In this document: one piece after another, positions 17,283 through 25,084 of the stretch
How positions within the stretch are numbered: the first letter of the stretch is position 1
How the letters are laid out: each line of letters opens with the position of its first letter
From: an uncultured Eubacteriales bacterium
Lineage (GTDB): Bacteria; Bacillota; Clostridia; Christensenellales; Aristaeellaceae
Assembly (NCBI GenBank): GCA_900548145.1
Contig: URJB01000010.1
Location: 1-64,000 of the forward strand
Direction: 5' to 3'
Length of the DNA: 64,000 nt
Position numbers and translations under genes: made by a program
The notes under the pieces: model-generated
What the model saw: only the letters and a program-made list of their open reading frames with translations
Databases searched by the model: none
Told to the model about the DNA's origin: nothing

Positions 17283-18899
17283 ATGCACGGAATTTCTGGC
17301 ATTTCGGGAAAAACAGCGCGCGTATTGACGGCGCTGTTTTTCCTGCTTCTGGCGCTGGCGGGCTTCCTGACGGTGCGGGATTACGGTATGCCCTACGACG
17401 AATACACCGAAATGGCGATCTTCCACAGCAATGTGGAGGAGTACCGCCTGCATTGGCCCTTCCCCATCGAGGAAGGTTATTTCGCCAGTGAAGGAGGCCA
17501 GCCCATTTCCCAGAGCATCGAAAAAGATCACGGCATCTGCGCCTATTACCCGCTGATCCCGTTGCTGCCGTGGCTGCGGCAGGATATCTACACCTATTCG
17601 CTGGTGTGGAGCATCCTGACCGAGTGCTGGTTTTTGCTGGGCTGCATCGCTGTGTACGGCGTGTGCCGCAATCTGGGCATGGGATGGCTGAGCAGCTGCG
17701 CCGCCGTGCTGCTGCTTTATCTCTGTCCCCGGTTCTTTGCGGAGGGACATTACAATAATAAGGACGTAGTGCTGCTGTGTCTGTTCCTGCTGACCTTCTG
17801 GCAGGGAGCCCGGCTGCTCCGCAAGCCCACCCTGTCCCGGGGAGTGCTGCTGTCCTTTTTCGGGGCCATGGCGTTCAATACCAAGATCGTGGGCATTTTC
17901 GCGTGGGGCCTGATGGGCCTTGCCATGATCGTTTCCCTGACGGCTCGGAAGAAGTGGAACCGTTCCATGGTAGGGCTGGCGGTCGCGACCATCCTTAGCT
18001 TCGTCGGTTTTTACGTGCTGCTGACCCCGGCCCTCTGGTCGGACCCCATCGGCTTTTTCCACTGGTGCATGGACAACGCGGTGAACTTCTCCCGCTTCGG
18101 CGGCGAGGTGCTGTTCCGGGGCGCGCGGTTCTGGGATATCAATCAGGAAACGCCCCTGCCGTGGTACTATCTGCCCTTCATGATCCTGGTCACGGTGCCG
18201 CTGCCCACGCTGTTTTTGGTGGCGGCGGGCAGTGCCCGGGCGCTGGCGAAGCCTCTGCGGAAGAAAACGCGGAATTTGTCCGATCCCCGGCAGGTGCTGG
18301 GTCTGGCCTTTCTGGCGGCATTCACGGTGCCCGTTTTGTACAGCTGCGTGGGCAAGCCCCTGATGTACAACGGCTGGCGACATTTCTACTTTGTGTATGC
18401 GGGCATGGTGCTGCTGGCGGCCATGGGACTGGACGGCATTCTGCGTGGGCTGCGGCAGCGGAAGGCCCTTCGCCGGACGGCCGTGGGGCTGACAGCGGGT
18501 TTCCTTGCGCTGAGCGCCGTGGGGATCGCCCTGAACCATCCCTACGAGTGCGCCTATTATAATGTACTGATTCCCCGAGACGCTACCGAGACCATGGAAA
18601 TGGACACGTGGAACGTGTGCCCCACCGGCGCGTACCGGCAGTTATTAAGCCAGACCGAGGGTCATGTGACCATTGGGTGCTATTTCAACGACCTGATCCC
18701 GGCGGCCTACAAACTGCCCGCCGACCTGCGGGCCCGGCTGACCGTCACCCATGAGGACGACGAGCCGTACCTTTATTATGGGGCTACCTATGCGTGGGTG
18801 TATCACGCCGTGCCGCCGGCGGGCTACCGGGAGCTTTTCTCCATCAAAAGCTACGGAAATACCGTGGGAACGGTCTATGAGCGGGTGGAGGAACCCTGA
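17283..18899 (+). CDS. Polytopic membrane glycosyltransferase, GT39/ArnT-like
   Basis: The protein has 538 residues and about eleven hydrophobic helices. The first extracytoplasmic loop carries MPYDEYTE, matching the acidic pair essential in GT-C enzymes (PMT/ArnT). A soluble C-terminal part follows the last helix. GT-C enzymes move sugars from polyprenyl-phosphate carriers to proteins or lipids on the outer face of the membrane. The acceptor is unknown. I prefer the ATG at 17283 (8 bases from AAAGGGG) over the one at 17277 (2 bases). A strong terminator follows. Confidence 0.7.
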   Translation: MHGISGISGKTARVLTALFFLLLALAGFLTVRDYGMPYDEYTEMAIFHSNVEEYRLHWPFPIEEGYFASEGGQPISQSIEKDHGICAYYPLIPLLPWLRQDIYTYSLVWSILTECWFLLGCIAVYGVCRNLGMGWLSSCAAVLLLYLCPRFFAEGHYNNKDVVLLCLFLLTFWQGARLLRKPTLSRGVLLSFFGAMAFNTKIVGIFAWGLMGLAMIVSLTARKKWNRSMVGLAVATILSFVGFYVLLTPALWSDPIGFFHWCMDNAVNFSRFGGEVLFRGARFWDINQETPLPWYYLPFMILVTVPLPTLFLVAAGSARALAKPLRKKTRNLSDPRQVLGLAFLAAFTVPVLYSCVGKPLMYNGWRHFYFVYAGMVLLAAMGLDGILRGLRQRKALRRTAVGLTAGFLALSAVGIALNHPYECAYYNVLIPRDATETMEMDTWNVCPTGAYRQLLSQTEGHVTIGCYFNDLIPAAYKLPADLRARLTVTHEDDEPYLYYGATYAWVYHAVPPAGYRELFSIKSYGNTVGTVYERVEEP

Positions 18900-18930
18900 G
18901 TGCCGAACTTTATTCCTATTTTCTCAAAAA

Positions 18931-18957
18931 ACACTCCGAATTTTGGAGTGTTTTTTT
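18931..18957 (+). terminator. Intrinsic terminator after the glycosyltransferase
   Basis: ACACTCC/GGAGTGT hairpin followed by seven T. A-rich on the other side, so possibly bidirectional. Confidence 0.9.
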
Positions 18958-18958
18958 C

Positions 18959-18987
18959 TTGACATTCGTATCAACCTCTCCTACAAT
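18959..18987 (+). promoter_or_regulatory. Promoter of the AraC-type gene
   Basis: TTGACA (18959-18964), 17 bases, TACAAT (18982-18987). The -35 directly abuts the preceding terminator. Confidence 0.85.
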
Positions 18988-19039
18988 GTTACATACGGTC
19001 AGAAAGCTGGCCAGAACTATATAAGGATGATACAGCAAG

Positions 19040-19930
19040 ATGGACGAACTTCGATTTATCCCTATCAATACCGAAGACAGCGACCCCGGCGTATTTGTTC
19101 AGGGCATTCACGTCCCTGCGCGGCTGGTAGAAGAAAGCGGTGTGTGGATCCGGGAGGCGGGCAGCGCCATTCTGACCCAGGACCAGTACCAGATCGCGCC
19201 TTTTTATCATACGCTGTGGCTGGTCGCTGACGAGGGCGACATGACCATGACCTTCGGCAATCAGCGCCTGCGCTTCAAGAAGGGCGAATGCTTCGTTATT
19301 CCCGCGGGCACGACGGACTGCCGTCTGGAAGAAGCCCGGGACAGCCGCCTTCTGTGGTTCACGGTGGACGGCGCACTGGCCACGTCCTTCCTGCGGCAGA
19401 TGAACGCCCACAATCTGGTGCCCGCCCGGCAGGGCATCCTGCCCAATCAGGTGCTGCTGATCCGGCAGATCGTGCAGGTGCTGGTGCGCCACAGCGGCAC
19501 CGATCAGGCCAGCTTCCAGCTGGCGCAGCTGCTCTGGGCGCTGCTGGCGGCCCACAGCGGCCACAGCGTAGCCACCAACGCGGTGCTGAGCCATGAGATC
19601 GCCCGGGTGGTGGACGCCATGCGGCAAAGCCAGTATCAGGCCAACTTCAGCCTGGCGGAAATGGCCGCCATCAGCCGTATGCCCATGGAGACCTTCCGCA
19701 AGCGCTTCACCACGGAGCTGGGCATTCCCCCGCTGGGCTACCTGCAGTTCCAGAAGATGGAGCGTGCCAAGACCCTGCTGCGGGGCGGCATGAGCGTGCG
19801 CCAGACCGGCGTGGAGATCGGTATGCCCGACCCCTACCATTTCTCCAAGCAGTTCAAGCACATCGTGGGCATGAGCCCCACCGCCTACCTCAAGCACGTG
19901 GGCCCCATGGAGCCCGACGGCCGGGCCTGA
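19040..19930 (+). CDS. AraC family transcriptional regulator
   Basis: The 296-residue protein has an N-terminal cupin-like sensor half (residues about 30-110, with GECFVIPAGTTDCRL). The C-terminal half carries two helix-turn-helix motifs: FSLAEMAAISRMPMETFRKRF and the signature ending in DPYHFSKQFKHIVGMSPTAYLK. The fold suggests a sugar or small-metabolite sensor. It has its own promoter and terminator, and the next gene (pfkA) has a separate promoter, so a regulatory link to glycolysis is possible but not shown. Confidence 0.92.
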   Translation: MDELRFIPINTEDSDPGVFVQGIHVPARLVEESGVWIREAGSAILTQDQYQIAPFYHTLWLVADEGDMTMTFGNQRLRFKKGECFVIPAGTTDCRLEEARDSRLLWFTVDGALATSFLRQMNAHNLVPARQGILPNQVLLIRQIVQVLVRHSGTDQASFQLAQLLWALLAAHSGHSVATNAVLSHEIARVVDAMRQSQYQANFSLAEMAAISRMPMETFRKRFTTELGIPPLGYLQFQKMERAKTLLRGGMSVRQTGVEIGMPDPYHFSKQFKHIVGMSPTAYLKHVGPMEPDGRA

Positions 19931-19963
19931 CCGGGGAAAATAGAAAAGAACCTTTTATTTCTG

Positions 19964-19998
19964 CGCAAGCCTTTGCTCAAAAAGGCTTGCGTATTTTT
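19964..19998 (+). terminator. Intrinsic terminator of the AraC-type gene
   Basis: CGCAAGCC (19964-19971) pairs with GGCTTGCG (19984-19991), followed by a T-rich tract. Its right arm is shared with the pfkA -35. Confidence 0.85.
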
Positions 19999-20014
19999 CT
20001 GGCTGTGTTATACT
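19987..20014 (+). promoter_or_regulatory. Promoter of pfkA, nested in the upstream terminator
   Basis: TTGCGT (19987-19992), 16 bases, TATACT (20009-20014). The -35 hexamer is part of the terminator stem and T-run. Confidence 0.65.
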
Positions 20015-20066
20015 GAAAGACGGAATTTTTTCCTACATTCTTTCTTTATGATAAGGAGATTGCGAT

Positions 20067-21119
20067 ATGATCCGGAAGATTGGTATCCTGACCAGCGGCG
20101 GCGACAGCCCCGGAATGAACGCGGCGGTTGTGAGCGTCGCTCGTTGCGCCGCCATGAACGGCATCCAGCTCATGGGCATCAAGCGCGGCTATAACGGTCT
20201 GCTGGGCCTGAGCAAGAACCCCGAGGACGATATCTGCGCCCTCGATCTGGAAACCGTGCTGGATATTGCCGACCAGCGCGGTACCTTCCTGCGCACCGCC
20301 CGCTGTGTGGAATTCAAGCAGCCCGAAGTGCGCCGTCAGGCGGCGGAGAACCTGCGCCAGCTGGGCATCGACGCGCTGGTGGTCATCGGCGGCGACGGCA
20401 GCTTCACCGGCGCTATGTATCTGTGCGAGCTGGGTATCCCCTGCGTGGGCATCCCCGGCACCATCGACAACGACCTTGGTTACACCGAGGCCACCCTGGG
20501 CTATGACACCGCTGTGAACGTGTGCGTGGAAGCCGTGCGCTCCATCCGCGCCACCAGCCGCAGCCATGACCGCCCCCACGTGGTGCAGGTGATGGGCCGC
20601 AACTGCGGCGATATCGCCATGAAGACCGCTATGGCGACCGGCGCGGAAATGCTGATCGTTCCCGAAGTGGAATGGGATGTGGACGAAGTGGCCGCCCGCC
20701 TGAACTGCCTGATCGAGCAGGGCAACACCCGCGCTACGCTGGTCATCAGCGAGCACTGCTGGGACAACATGAAGCCCTTCGACTGGCGCAAGTTCCTCAA
20801 CGATAACGGCAAGACCGTTTATCCCGGCGAGCCCATCAGCGCTGAGTATCTGGCCAGCATCCTCAAGCGGAAGTGCGGCGGCGCGGAGGTGCGCTCCACC
20901 GTCATCGGTTACACCCAGCGCGGCGCTCAGCCCACCGCGCAGGACAGCGCCTTCGCCTTCGAGGCCGGCCATCAGGCCGTGCAGCTGCTCAACCGCGGCA
21001 TTGCCAATCAGGCTATCGGCATCCGTCACGGCCGCGTCTTCAATATGCCCATCATCGATGCGCTGAGCATGAAGAAGACCTTCGACCGCGAAATGTACAA
21101 TCTGATCAACAAGCTGTAA
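20067..21119 (+). CDS. pfkA: ATP-dependent 6-phosphofructokinase
   Basis: Phosphorylates fructose 6-phosphate in glycolysis. In the 350-residue protein the nucleotide loop TSGGDSPGMNAAV is near residue 9, GGDGS near 108, and the catalytic PGTIDND near 131. Gly in both GGDGS and PGTIDND is the pattern of ATP-using enzymes; pyrophosphate-dependent relatives have Asp and Lys there. Codon choice is strongly biased, as for a highly expressed gene. It is monocistronic between a nested promoter and a terminator. fba lies 27 kb away on the same strand. Confidence 0.95.
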   Translation: MIRKIGILTSGGDSPGMNAAVVSVARCAAMNGIQLMGIKRGYNGLLGLSKNPEDDICALDLETVLDIADQRGTFLRTARCVEFKQPEVRRQAAENLRQLGIDALVVIGGDGSFTGAMYLCELGIPCVGIPGTIDNDLGYTEATLGYDTAVNVCVEAVRSIRATSRSHDRPHVVQVMGRNCGDIAMKTAMATGAEMLIVPEVEWDVDEVAARLNCLIEQGNTRATLVISEHCWDNMKPFDWRKFLNDNGKTVYPGEPISAEYLASILKRKCGGAEVRSTVIGYTQRGAQPTAQDSAFAFEAGHQAVQLLNRGIANQAIGIRHGRVFNMPIIDALSMKKTFDREMYNLINKL

Positions 21120-21130
21120 GCTGCTTATGG

Positions 21131-21171
21131 AAAACCCCGCCTTTTCCCGTCATGGAAAAGACGGGGTTTTT
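21131..21171 (+). terminator. Intrinsic terminator of pfkA
   Basis: AAAACCCCG with CTTTTCC pairs across a short loop with GGAAAAG and CGGGGTTTTT, ending in T. Confidence 0.85.
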
Positions 21172-21357
21172 CAGCCGGTAGGAAAGGTAATTTTGTATGT
21201 TTCTTTCCGATTCGGCAGAGTGCCGAAAAACCAGTCCATTTTTCTGCAAATTTCTGCAAACGTTCCCTTTTTCCGCGAAAGCGACTTTTCAGAAATTGAT
21301 TTTTGCGCTATACTATGATTGAATACACCCGCGATACAGCAAAAAGGAGCGCGACTT

Positions 21358-22572
21358 ATGACGGATTTTGTAAACAACTGGAATAATGAGCTTCTGACGA
21401 CTCCCGTGGCTCCGCTGGGCCTGATCGCCATGCCCGGCTGCGAGGAAATGGGCAAGCTGGTCAACGGCTGGCTGATGAAGTGGCATGAGCAGCAGGAAGC
21501 CCTGGAAGACACGCCCCTTTACTCCCTGATGGGCTCCAATCGGAGCGACTTTCTGATCGAAGCCCGCTGCCCCCGGTTCGGCACCGGCGAAGGCAAGGGC
21601 ATGGTCAAGAGTACTGTACGCGGATATGATATTTACATTCTGACCGACGTGGGAGCCTACAACAAAACCTATCAGATGTACGGCAAGGAGGTGCCCATGT
21701 CTCCCGACGATCATTTTCAGGATCTCAAGCGCATCATCGGCGCTATCGGCGGCCGCGCCAAGCGCATCAACGTCATCATGCCCTACCTGTACGAGGGCCG
21801 ACAGCACCGCCGCTCCACCCGGGAAAGTCTGGACTGCGCTCAGGCGCTGCAGGATCTGCAAAATCTGGGCGTGAGCAACTTCATCACCTTCGACGCTCAC
21901 GACCCCCGCATTCAGAACGCCGTGCCCCTGATGGGCTTTGACAGCGTCCGTCCCAGCTATCAGATTTTGAAGGCTCTGTTCCGCAAGGATAAGGATCTGC
22001 AGCTGGATCGGGAGCACATGATGATCGTCAGCCCCGACGAAGGCGCGCTGGATCGGAACATCTTCTTCTCCTCCGTGCTGGGGCTGGATATGGGTATGTT
22101 CTACAAGCGCCGCGATTACACCCGCATCGTCAATGGCCGCAACCCCATCGTGGCTCACGAATATCTGGGCGACGACGTGGAGGGCAAGGACATTCTGGTG
22201 TCGGACGATATTATTTCCTCCGGCGACAGCATTCTGGATCTGGCCCACGAGCTGAAGAAGCGTAAGGCCAACCGCATTTTCGCTTCCGCCACTTTCGCCC
22301 TGTTCACCAACGGTCTGGACGCCTTCAACAAGGCCTACGAGGAAGGCTACATCAGCCGCGTGATCTCCACCAACCTGACCTACCGCACCGACGAACTGAA
22401 GAACGCCCCGTGGTTCATCGAGGCGGACATGAGCAAGTATATTTCCTACATCATTGCCAGCCTGAACCACGACCGCAGCCTGAGCCGCCTGCTGAATCCC
22501 TACAGCCGCATCAAGAACCTGATCGAACGGTATCACGAGCAGCAGACCGCCGCCGGCTTCCGTCTGGTGTAA
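21358..22572 (+). CDS. prs: Ribose-phosphate pyrophosphokinase, clostridial long form
   Basis: Makes PRPP from ribose 5-phosphate and ATP for nucleotide, His and Trp synthesis. The 404 residues are longer than the 310-320 of classical Prs. Recognisable parts are KSTVRGYDIYI (flexible ATP loop), the metal-binding region TFDAHDPRIQNAV, and the ribose-phosphate loop VSDDIISSGDSILDLAHEL near residue 280. The start at 21358 is fixed by AAAAAGGAG with a suitable spacer. A TATACT at 21309-21314 is a plausible -10. The 20 bases at 21241-21260 are a tandem copy of TTTCTGCAAA of unknown meaning. Confidence 0.88.
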   Translation: MTDFVNNWNNELLTTPVAPLGLIAMPGCEEMGKLVNGWLMKWHEQQEALEDTPLYSLMGSNRSDFLIEARCPRFGTGEGKGMVKSTVRGYDIYILTDVGAYNKTYQMYGKEVPMSPDDHFQDLKRIIGAIGGRAKRINVIMPYLYEGRQHRRSTRESLDCAQALQDLQNLGVSNFITFDAHDPRIQNAVPLMGFDSVRPSYQILKALFRKDKDLQLDREHMMIVSPDEGALDRNIFFSSVLGLDMGMFYKRRDYTRIVNGRNPIVAHEYLGDDVEGKDILVSDDIISSGDSILDLAHELKKRKANRIFASATFALFTNGLDAFNKAYEEGYISRVISTNLTYRTDELKNAPWFIEADMSKYISYIIASLNHDRSLSRLLNPYSRIKNLIERYHEQQTAAGFRLV

Positions 22573-22590
22573 GCGAAGAGCATACATGGA

Positions 22591-22621
22591 ACGACGCTTT
22601 TTCGGAAGCGTCGTTTTTTTA
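22591..22621 (+). terminator. Intrinsic terminator of prs
   Basis: ACGACGCTT/AAGCGTCGT hairpin followed by seven T. Confidence 0.92.
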
Positions 22622-22622
22622 T

Positions 22623-22684
22623 TTGACAATTATATCGCCAACTGTTATAATCAAATCGTGATATATCGAACAATGATATATCGA
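22623..22684 (+). promoter_or_regulatory. padR promoter with repeated operator-like sites
   Basis: TTGACA (22623-22628), 17 bases, TATAAT (22646-22651). Two direct copies of TGATATATCGA follow at 22659-22669 and 22674-22684, each holding the palindrome GATATATC; a weaker TTATATCG lies at the -35 edge. The layout suggests autoregulation by the PadR protein. Confidence 0.75.
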
Positions 22685-22704
22685 CGGGAGAGTGAAACGA
22701 ACCG

Positions 22705-23028
22705 ATGAATGAGAATATGGCGTTGACGGAATCCACCTACTATATCCTGCTGGCGCTGGCGCAGCCCCGGCATGGATACGGCATCATGCAGCAGACGGAG
22801 CAGCTGTCCGGGGGACGGGTGCGGCTGGCGGCGGGGACCCTGTACGGGGCGCTGAACGCCCTGTGCGAAAAGGGCTGGATCGTGCCGGTTCCCGCTCAGG
22901 AGGAAAGCCGCCGCAAGGAGTACCGGCTGACGCAGCAGGGCGAAAGCGTCCTGCGGGGCGAACTGGAACGCCTGCGGGAACTGGTGCGCAACGGAGAAAT
23001 CATTCTGGAACAGGGGGCGAAGGAATAA
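22705..23028 (+). CDS. PadR family transcriptional regulator
   Basis: The 107-residue winged-helix repressor has the PadR core LTESTYYILLALAQPRHGYG and GTLYGALNALCEKGW, then a wing with a short C-terminal helix. Small members of this type often sit beside DUF2812/DUF1700 membrane proteins and respond to envelope or drug stress. Here the stop codon and the start of a DUF2812 gene share one base. Its promoter carries repeated sites for probable self-control. Confidence 0.93.
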   Translation: MNENMALTESTYYILLALAQPRHGYGIMQQTEQLSGGRVRLAAGTLYGALNALCEKGWIVPVPAQEESRRKEYRLTQQGESVLRGELERLRELVRNGEIILEQGAKE

Positions 23029-23546
23029 TGGAACGCAACGCGGAGACCAAAACCGTTTTTCGCTGGTGGTGGGAGTGGGACTTTGACAAGGAGGAGCAGT
23101 GGCTGAACCAGATGGCTCAATCCGGCTGGCTGCTGGATAAGGTAGGGTTCTGCATTTATCGCTTTGTACGCTGCGAGCCCGGCGCTTACAGCGTCCGACT
23201 GGAAATGCACCCCTGCGATAAGGATTATCTTTCCTTTATGGAGGACGCGGGAGCAGAGTACGTCGGCCGTATGCTGCAATGGGTCTACTTCCGCAAAAAG
23301 CTGACCGACGGCCCCTTCGATCTGTTTTCCGATATCGATTCCCGCATCCGTCATCTGGAACGGGTAGGGAACCCCCTGCTGGTGCTGGGACTGGCGAATT
23401 TGGCCATCGGGATCACCAATTCCATTCAGGCCAACGCCGAATATGCATGGATCAATCTGCTGTGCGCCACGCTGCTGATGTACGGCCTTGGCCGCATCCA
23501 CGGCAAAAAGGAAGCGTTGGAAAAAGAAAGACTGCTGAGAGAATAA
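23028..23546 (+). CDS. DUF2812 membrane protein
   Basis: The 172-residue protein has an N-terminal soluble DUF2812 domain (signature DFDKEEQWLNQMAQSGWLL, residues about 18-36) and two C-terminal hydrophobic segments (about 115-155). It starts within the padR stop (TAATG), so the pair is translationally coupled. The function of DUF2812 is unknown. Together with PadR it probably forms a small stress-responsive membrane module. Confidence 0.85.
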   Translation: MERNAETKTVFRWWWEWDFDKEEQWLNQMAQSGWLLDKVGFCIYRFVRCEPGAYSVRLEMHPCDKDYLSFMEDAGAEYVGRMLQWVYFRKKLTDGPFDLFSDIDSRIRHLERVGNPLLVLGLANLAIGITNSIQANAEYAWINLLCATLLMYGLGRIHGKKEALEKERLLRE

Positions 23547-23552
23547 ACAGTC

Positions 23553-23768
23553 AGAGCCGCATGAGTTTCGTCATGCGGCTCTCAGACTGTCGAAAAACCC
23601 CTGATCGACCGCCCGCGCTCGCGAACAGCGCTTCGCTGGTTCGCGGAAAAAATGCTGCAGCGTAAGACTTAGGGGCTCCGCCCCTAAAACCCCGGCAGGA
23701 GGCAGTGCCTCCTGCACCTCCACTTTTTTGACACACTGAGAGCCGCATGAGTTTCGTCATGCGGCTCT
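23553..23768. repeat. MITE-like element bounded by duplicated hairpins
   Basis: Identical 30-base hairpins (arms AGAGCCGCATGA and TCATGCGGCTCT) lie at 23553-23582 and 23739-23768. Between them is a 160-bp segment with imperfect terminal inverted repeats, CTCAGACTGTCGAAAAA (23581-23597) and TTTTTTGACACACTGAG (23724-23740). Inside are further palindromes: CGCGAAC/GTTCGCG, AGGGGC/GCCCCT and GGAGGCA/TGCCTCC. No protein is encoded. The right hairpin may also terminate the minus-strand LytTR transcript. Confidence 0.7.
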
Positions 23769-23773
23769 GTTTG

Positions 23774-24535
23774 TTATTCCTGCTGAAACATCCGTTCCAG
23801 CTCGTCGTATTTTTCCCGGGTAATGAGCGCGTCCTGCGGGATGCCTTCCAGCCGGGCGGCGTAGGTCCAGCGGCCATAGGGAGTGATATCCCGAATCTTG
23901 TTCAGATTGACGATGTAGCTCTTGTGGCAGCGGAAGAACAGGTCGGGGGGCAGACGCTCCTCCATGTCGCCCAGCGAATCGCCGGTGACGTAGCGGCTGC
24001 CGTCTGCCGTGTACAGCACGGTGGAGCGTTCCTCCCGCTGGATCAGCACGATATCCTCAAAGCTGAGGAAACTGACGCCGCCCCGGTGATGGAGCATCAT
24101 GCGGCCCTCTACCCGGGGCCGGGAAAGAGGCGGACGGGCAGGCTCCGGCGCTGTTTCCGGGGATCGGAGCAGGTTCCGCGCCCGCTCCAGCGTCTGCATC
24201 ACCCGCTCCACCTTGAAGGGCTTCACCAGATAGTCGAAGGCGTATACCTCGAAGGCGTCGCCCATGTAGCCCTCGTGTGCCGTGGCGAAGATCAGCAGAA
24301 TGGCCGGGTTCATGTCCTGAATGACCCGGGCGCATTCCACGCCGGTCATTTCGGGCATTTCTACATCCAGAAAGACCACGTCAGGCCGCAGGGTCTCCGC
24401 CAGCTCGATGGCCTGTTTGCCGTCGGAGGCTTCCCCGGCCAGCGTGAAGCCGTCGGCCTTTTCGATCAGCCGCCGCAGGATCATCCGCATTCCGCTGTCG
24501 TCGTCCGCGATCAGGACCCGCAGATCGCCGTTCAT
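23774..24535 (-). CDS. LytTR-type response regulator
   Basis: The 253-residue protein has an N-terminal receiver domain with LIADDD and the phospho-acceptor Asp in VVFLDVEMPEMTG (residue about 53), and a lysine in VKPF. A C-terminal LytTR DNA-binding domain follows (about 150-250, FFRCHKSYIVNLNKI). I start at 24535, whose ATG overlaps the upstream stop (ATGA); an in-frame ATG at 24550 is less likely. No histidine kinase gene adjoins, so the partner kinase must lie elsewhere. It is last in the NfeD-FloA operon. Confidence 0.9.
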   Translation of the reverse strand: MNGDLRVLIADDDSGMRMILRRLIEKADGFTLAGEASDGKQAIELAETLRPDVVFLDVEMPEMTGVECARVIQDMNPAILLIFATAHEGYMGDAFEVYAFDYLVKPFKVERVMQTLERARNLLRSPETAPEPARPPLSRPRVEGRMMLHHRGGVSFLSFEDIVLIQREERSTVLYTADGSRYVTGDSLGDMEERLPPDLFFRCHKSYIVNLNKIRDITPYGRWTYAARLEGIPQDALITREKYDELERMFQQE

Positions 24536-25044
24536 CCGCGCCGCCCCCATTTCCGCTGGCCGGGCCGGGTCAGAATTTCATTCATGACCACGCCCTGCAC
24601 GATGGCGCGGCTGTCCAACGACAGCACAGAGGAGGTTTCCTCGTAGGGGTTGGGTTCGTCCGGCAGGTGCTGAACCGTAAATTCTTCCTCATGACCGTGG
24701 CCCAGCTCCGGGTCGCACAGGTCGCGGCCCTCGTCGCTGTCCACGTTCAGGCTGCCCACATAGTCGCCGGGCCGGGTCAGGGGAGCCCGTTCCAGCGAAT
24801 GGGACATTCCCTGACCCTCGTCGGAGAAGCCTTCCGCCTCCTGGCAGAAGGGCTCCGGGTCGACCGTTGGGGCGGGGGTAACTCTGGTTACGCTGACGGG
24901 ATCCGTCGGTTCAAAATGAATGGGCTTGGGGTTTACCTGTCCCCGCCGGTAAGGGGCGGATTTTTTTCGGGACTGCTTTGCGCCGCTCTTTCGGAACAGC
25001 GATACGCATACGCCGATGATAATCAATGCCACTAACGTGTCCAT
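24532..25044 (-). CDS. Hypothetical single-pass membrane protein
   Basis: Not recognised. The 170-residue protein has one N-terminal hydrophobic helix (DTLVALIIIGVCVSLF) followed by a basic stretch (RKSGAKQSRKK). A long acidic, Pro/Glu-rich, probably disordered tail ends in RPGQRKWGRRG. GGAGGG lies six bases before the ATG. It sits between floA and the LytTR regulator gene, coupled to the latter by an ATGA overlap, which suggests a role linked to the flotillin membrane domain; this is inference. Confidence 0.65.
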   Translation of the reverse strand: MDTLVALIIIGVCVSLFRKSGAKQSRKKSAPYRRGQVNPKPIHFEPTDPVSVTRVTPAPTVDPEPFCQEAEGFSDEGQGMSHSLERAPLTRPGDYVGSLNVDSDEGRDLCDPELGHGHEEEFTVQHLPDEPNPYEETSSVLSLDSRAIVQGVVMNEILTRPGQRKWGRRG

Positions 25045-25084
25045 GAGTTCCCTCCTTTCTGAAAAACGGTGAGTCGGTCAGGCA

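Noticed and set aside
21241..21260. Tandem copy of TTTCTGCAAA before prs
   Set aside because: Only two units, no dyad symmetry and not placed over a clear promoter; probably chance or a minor slippage repeat.
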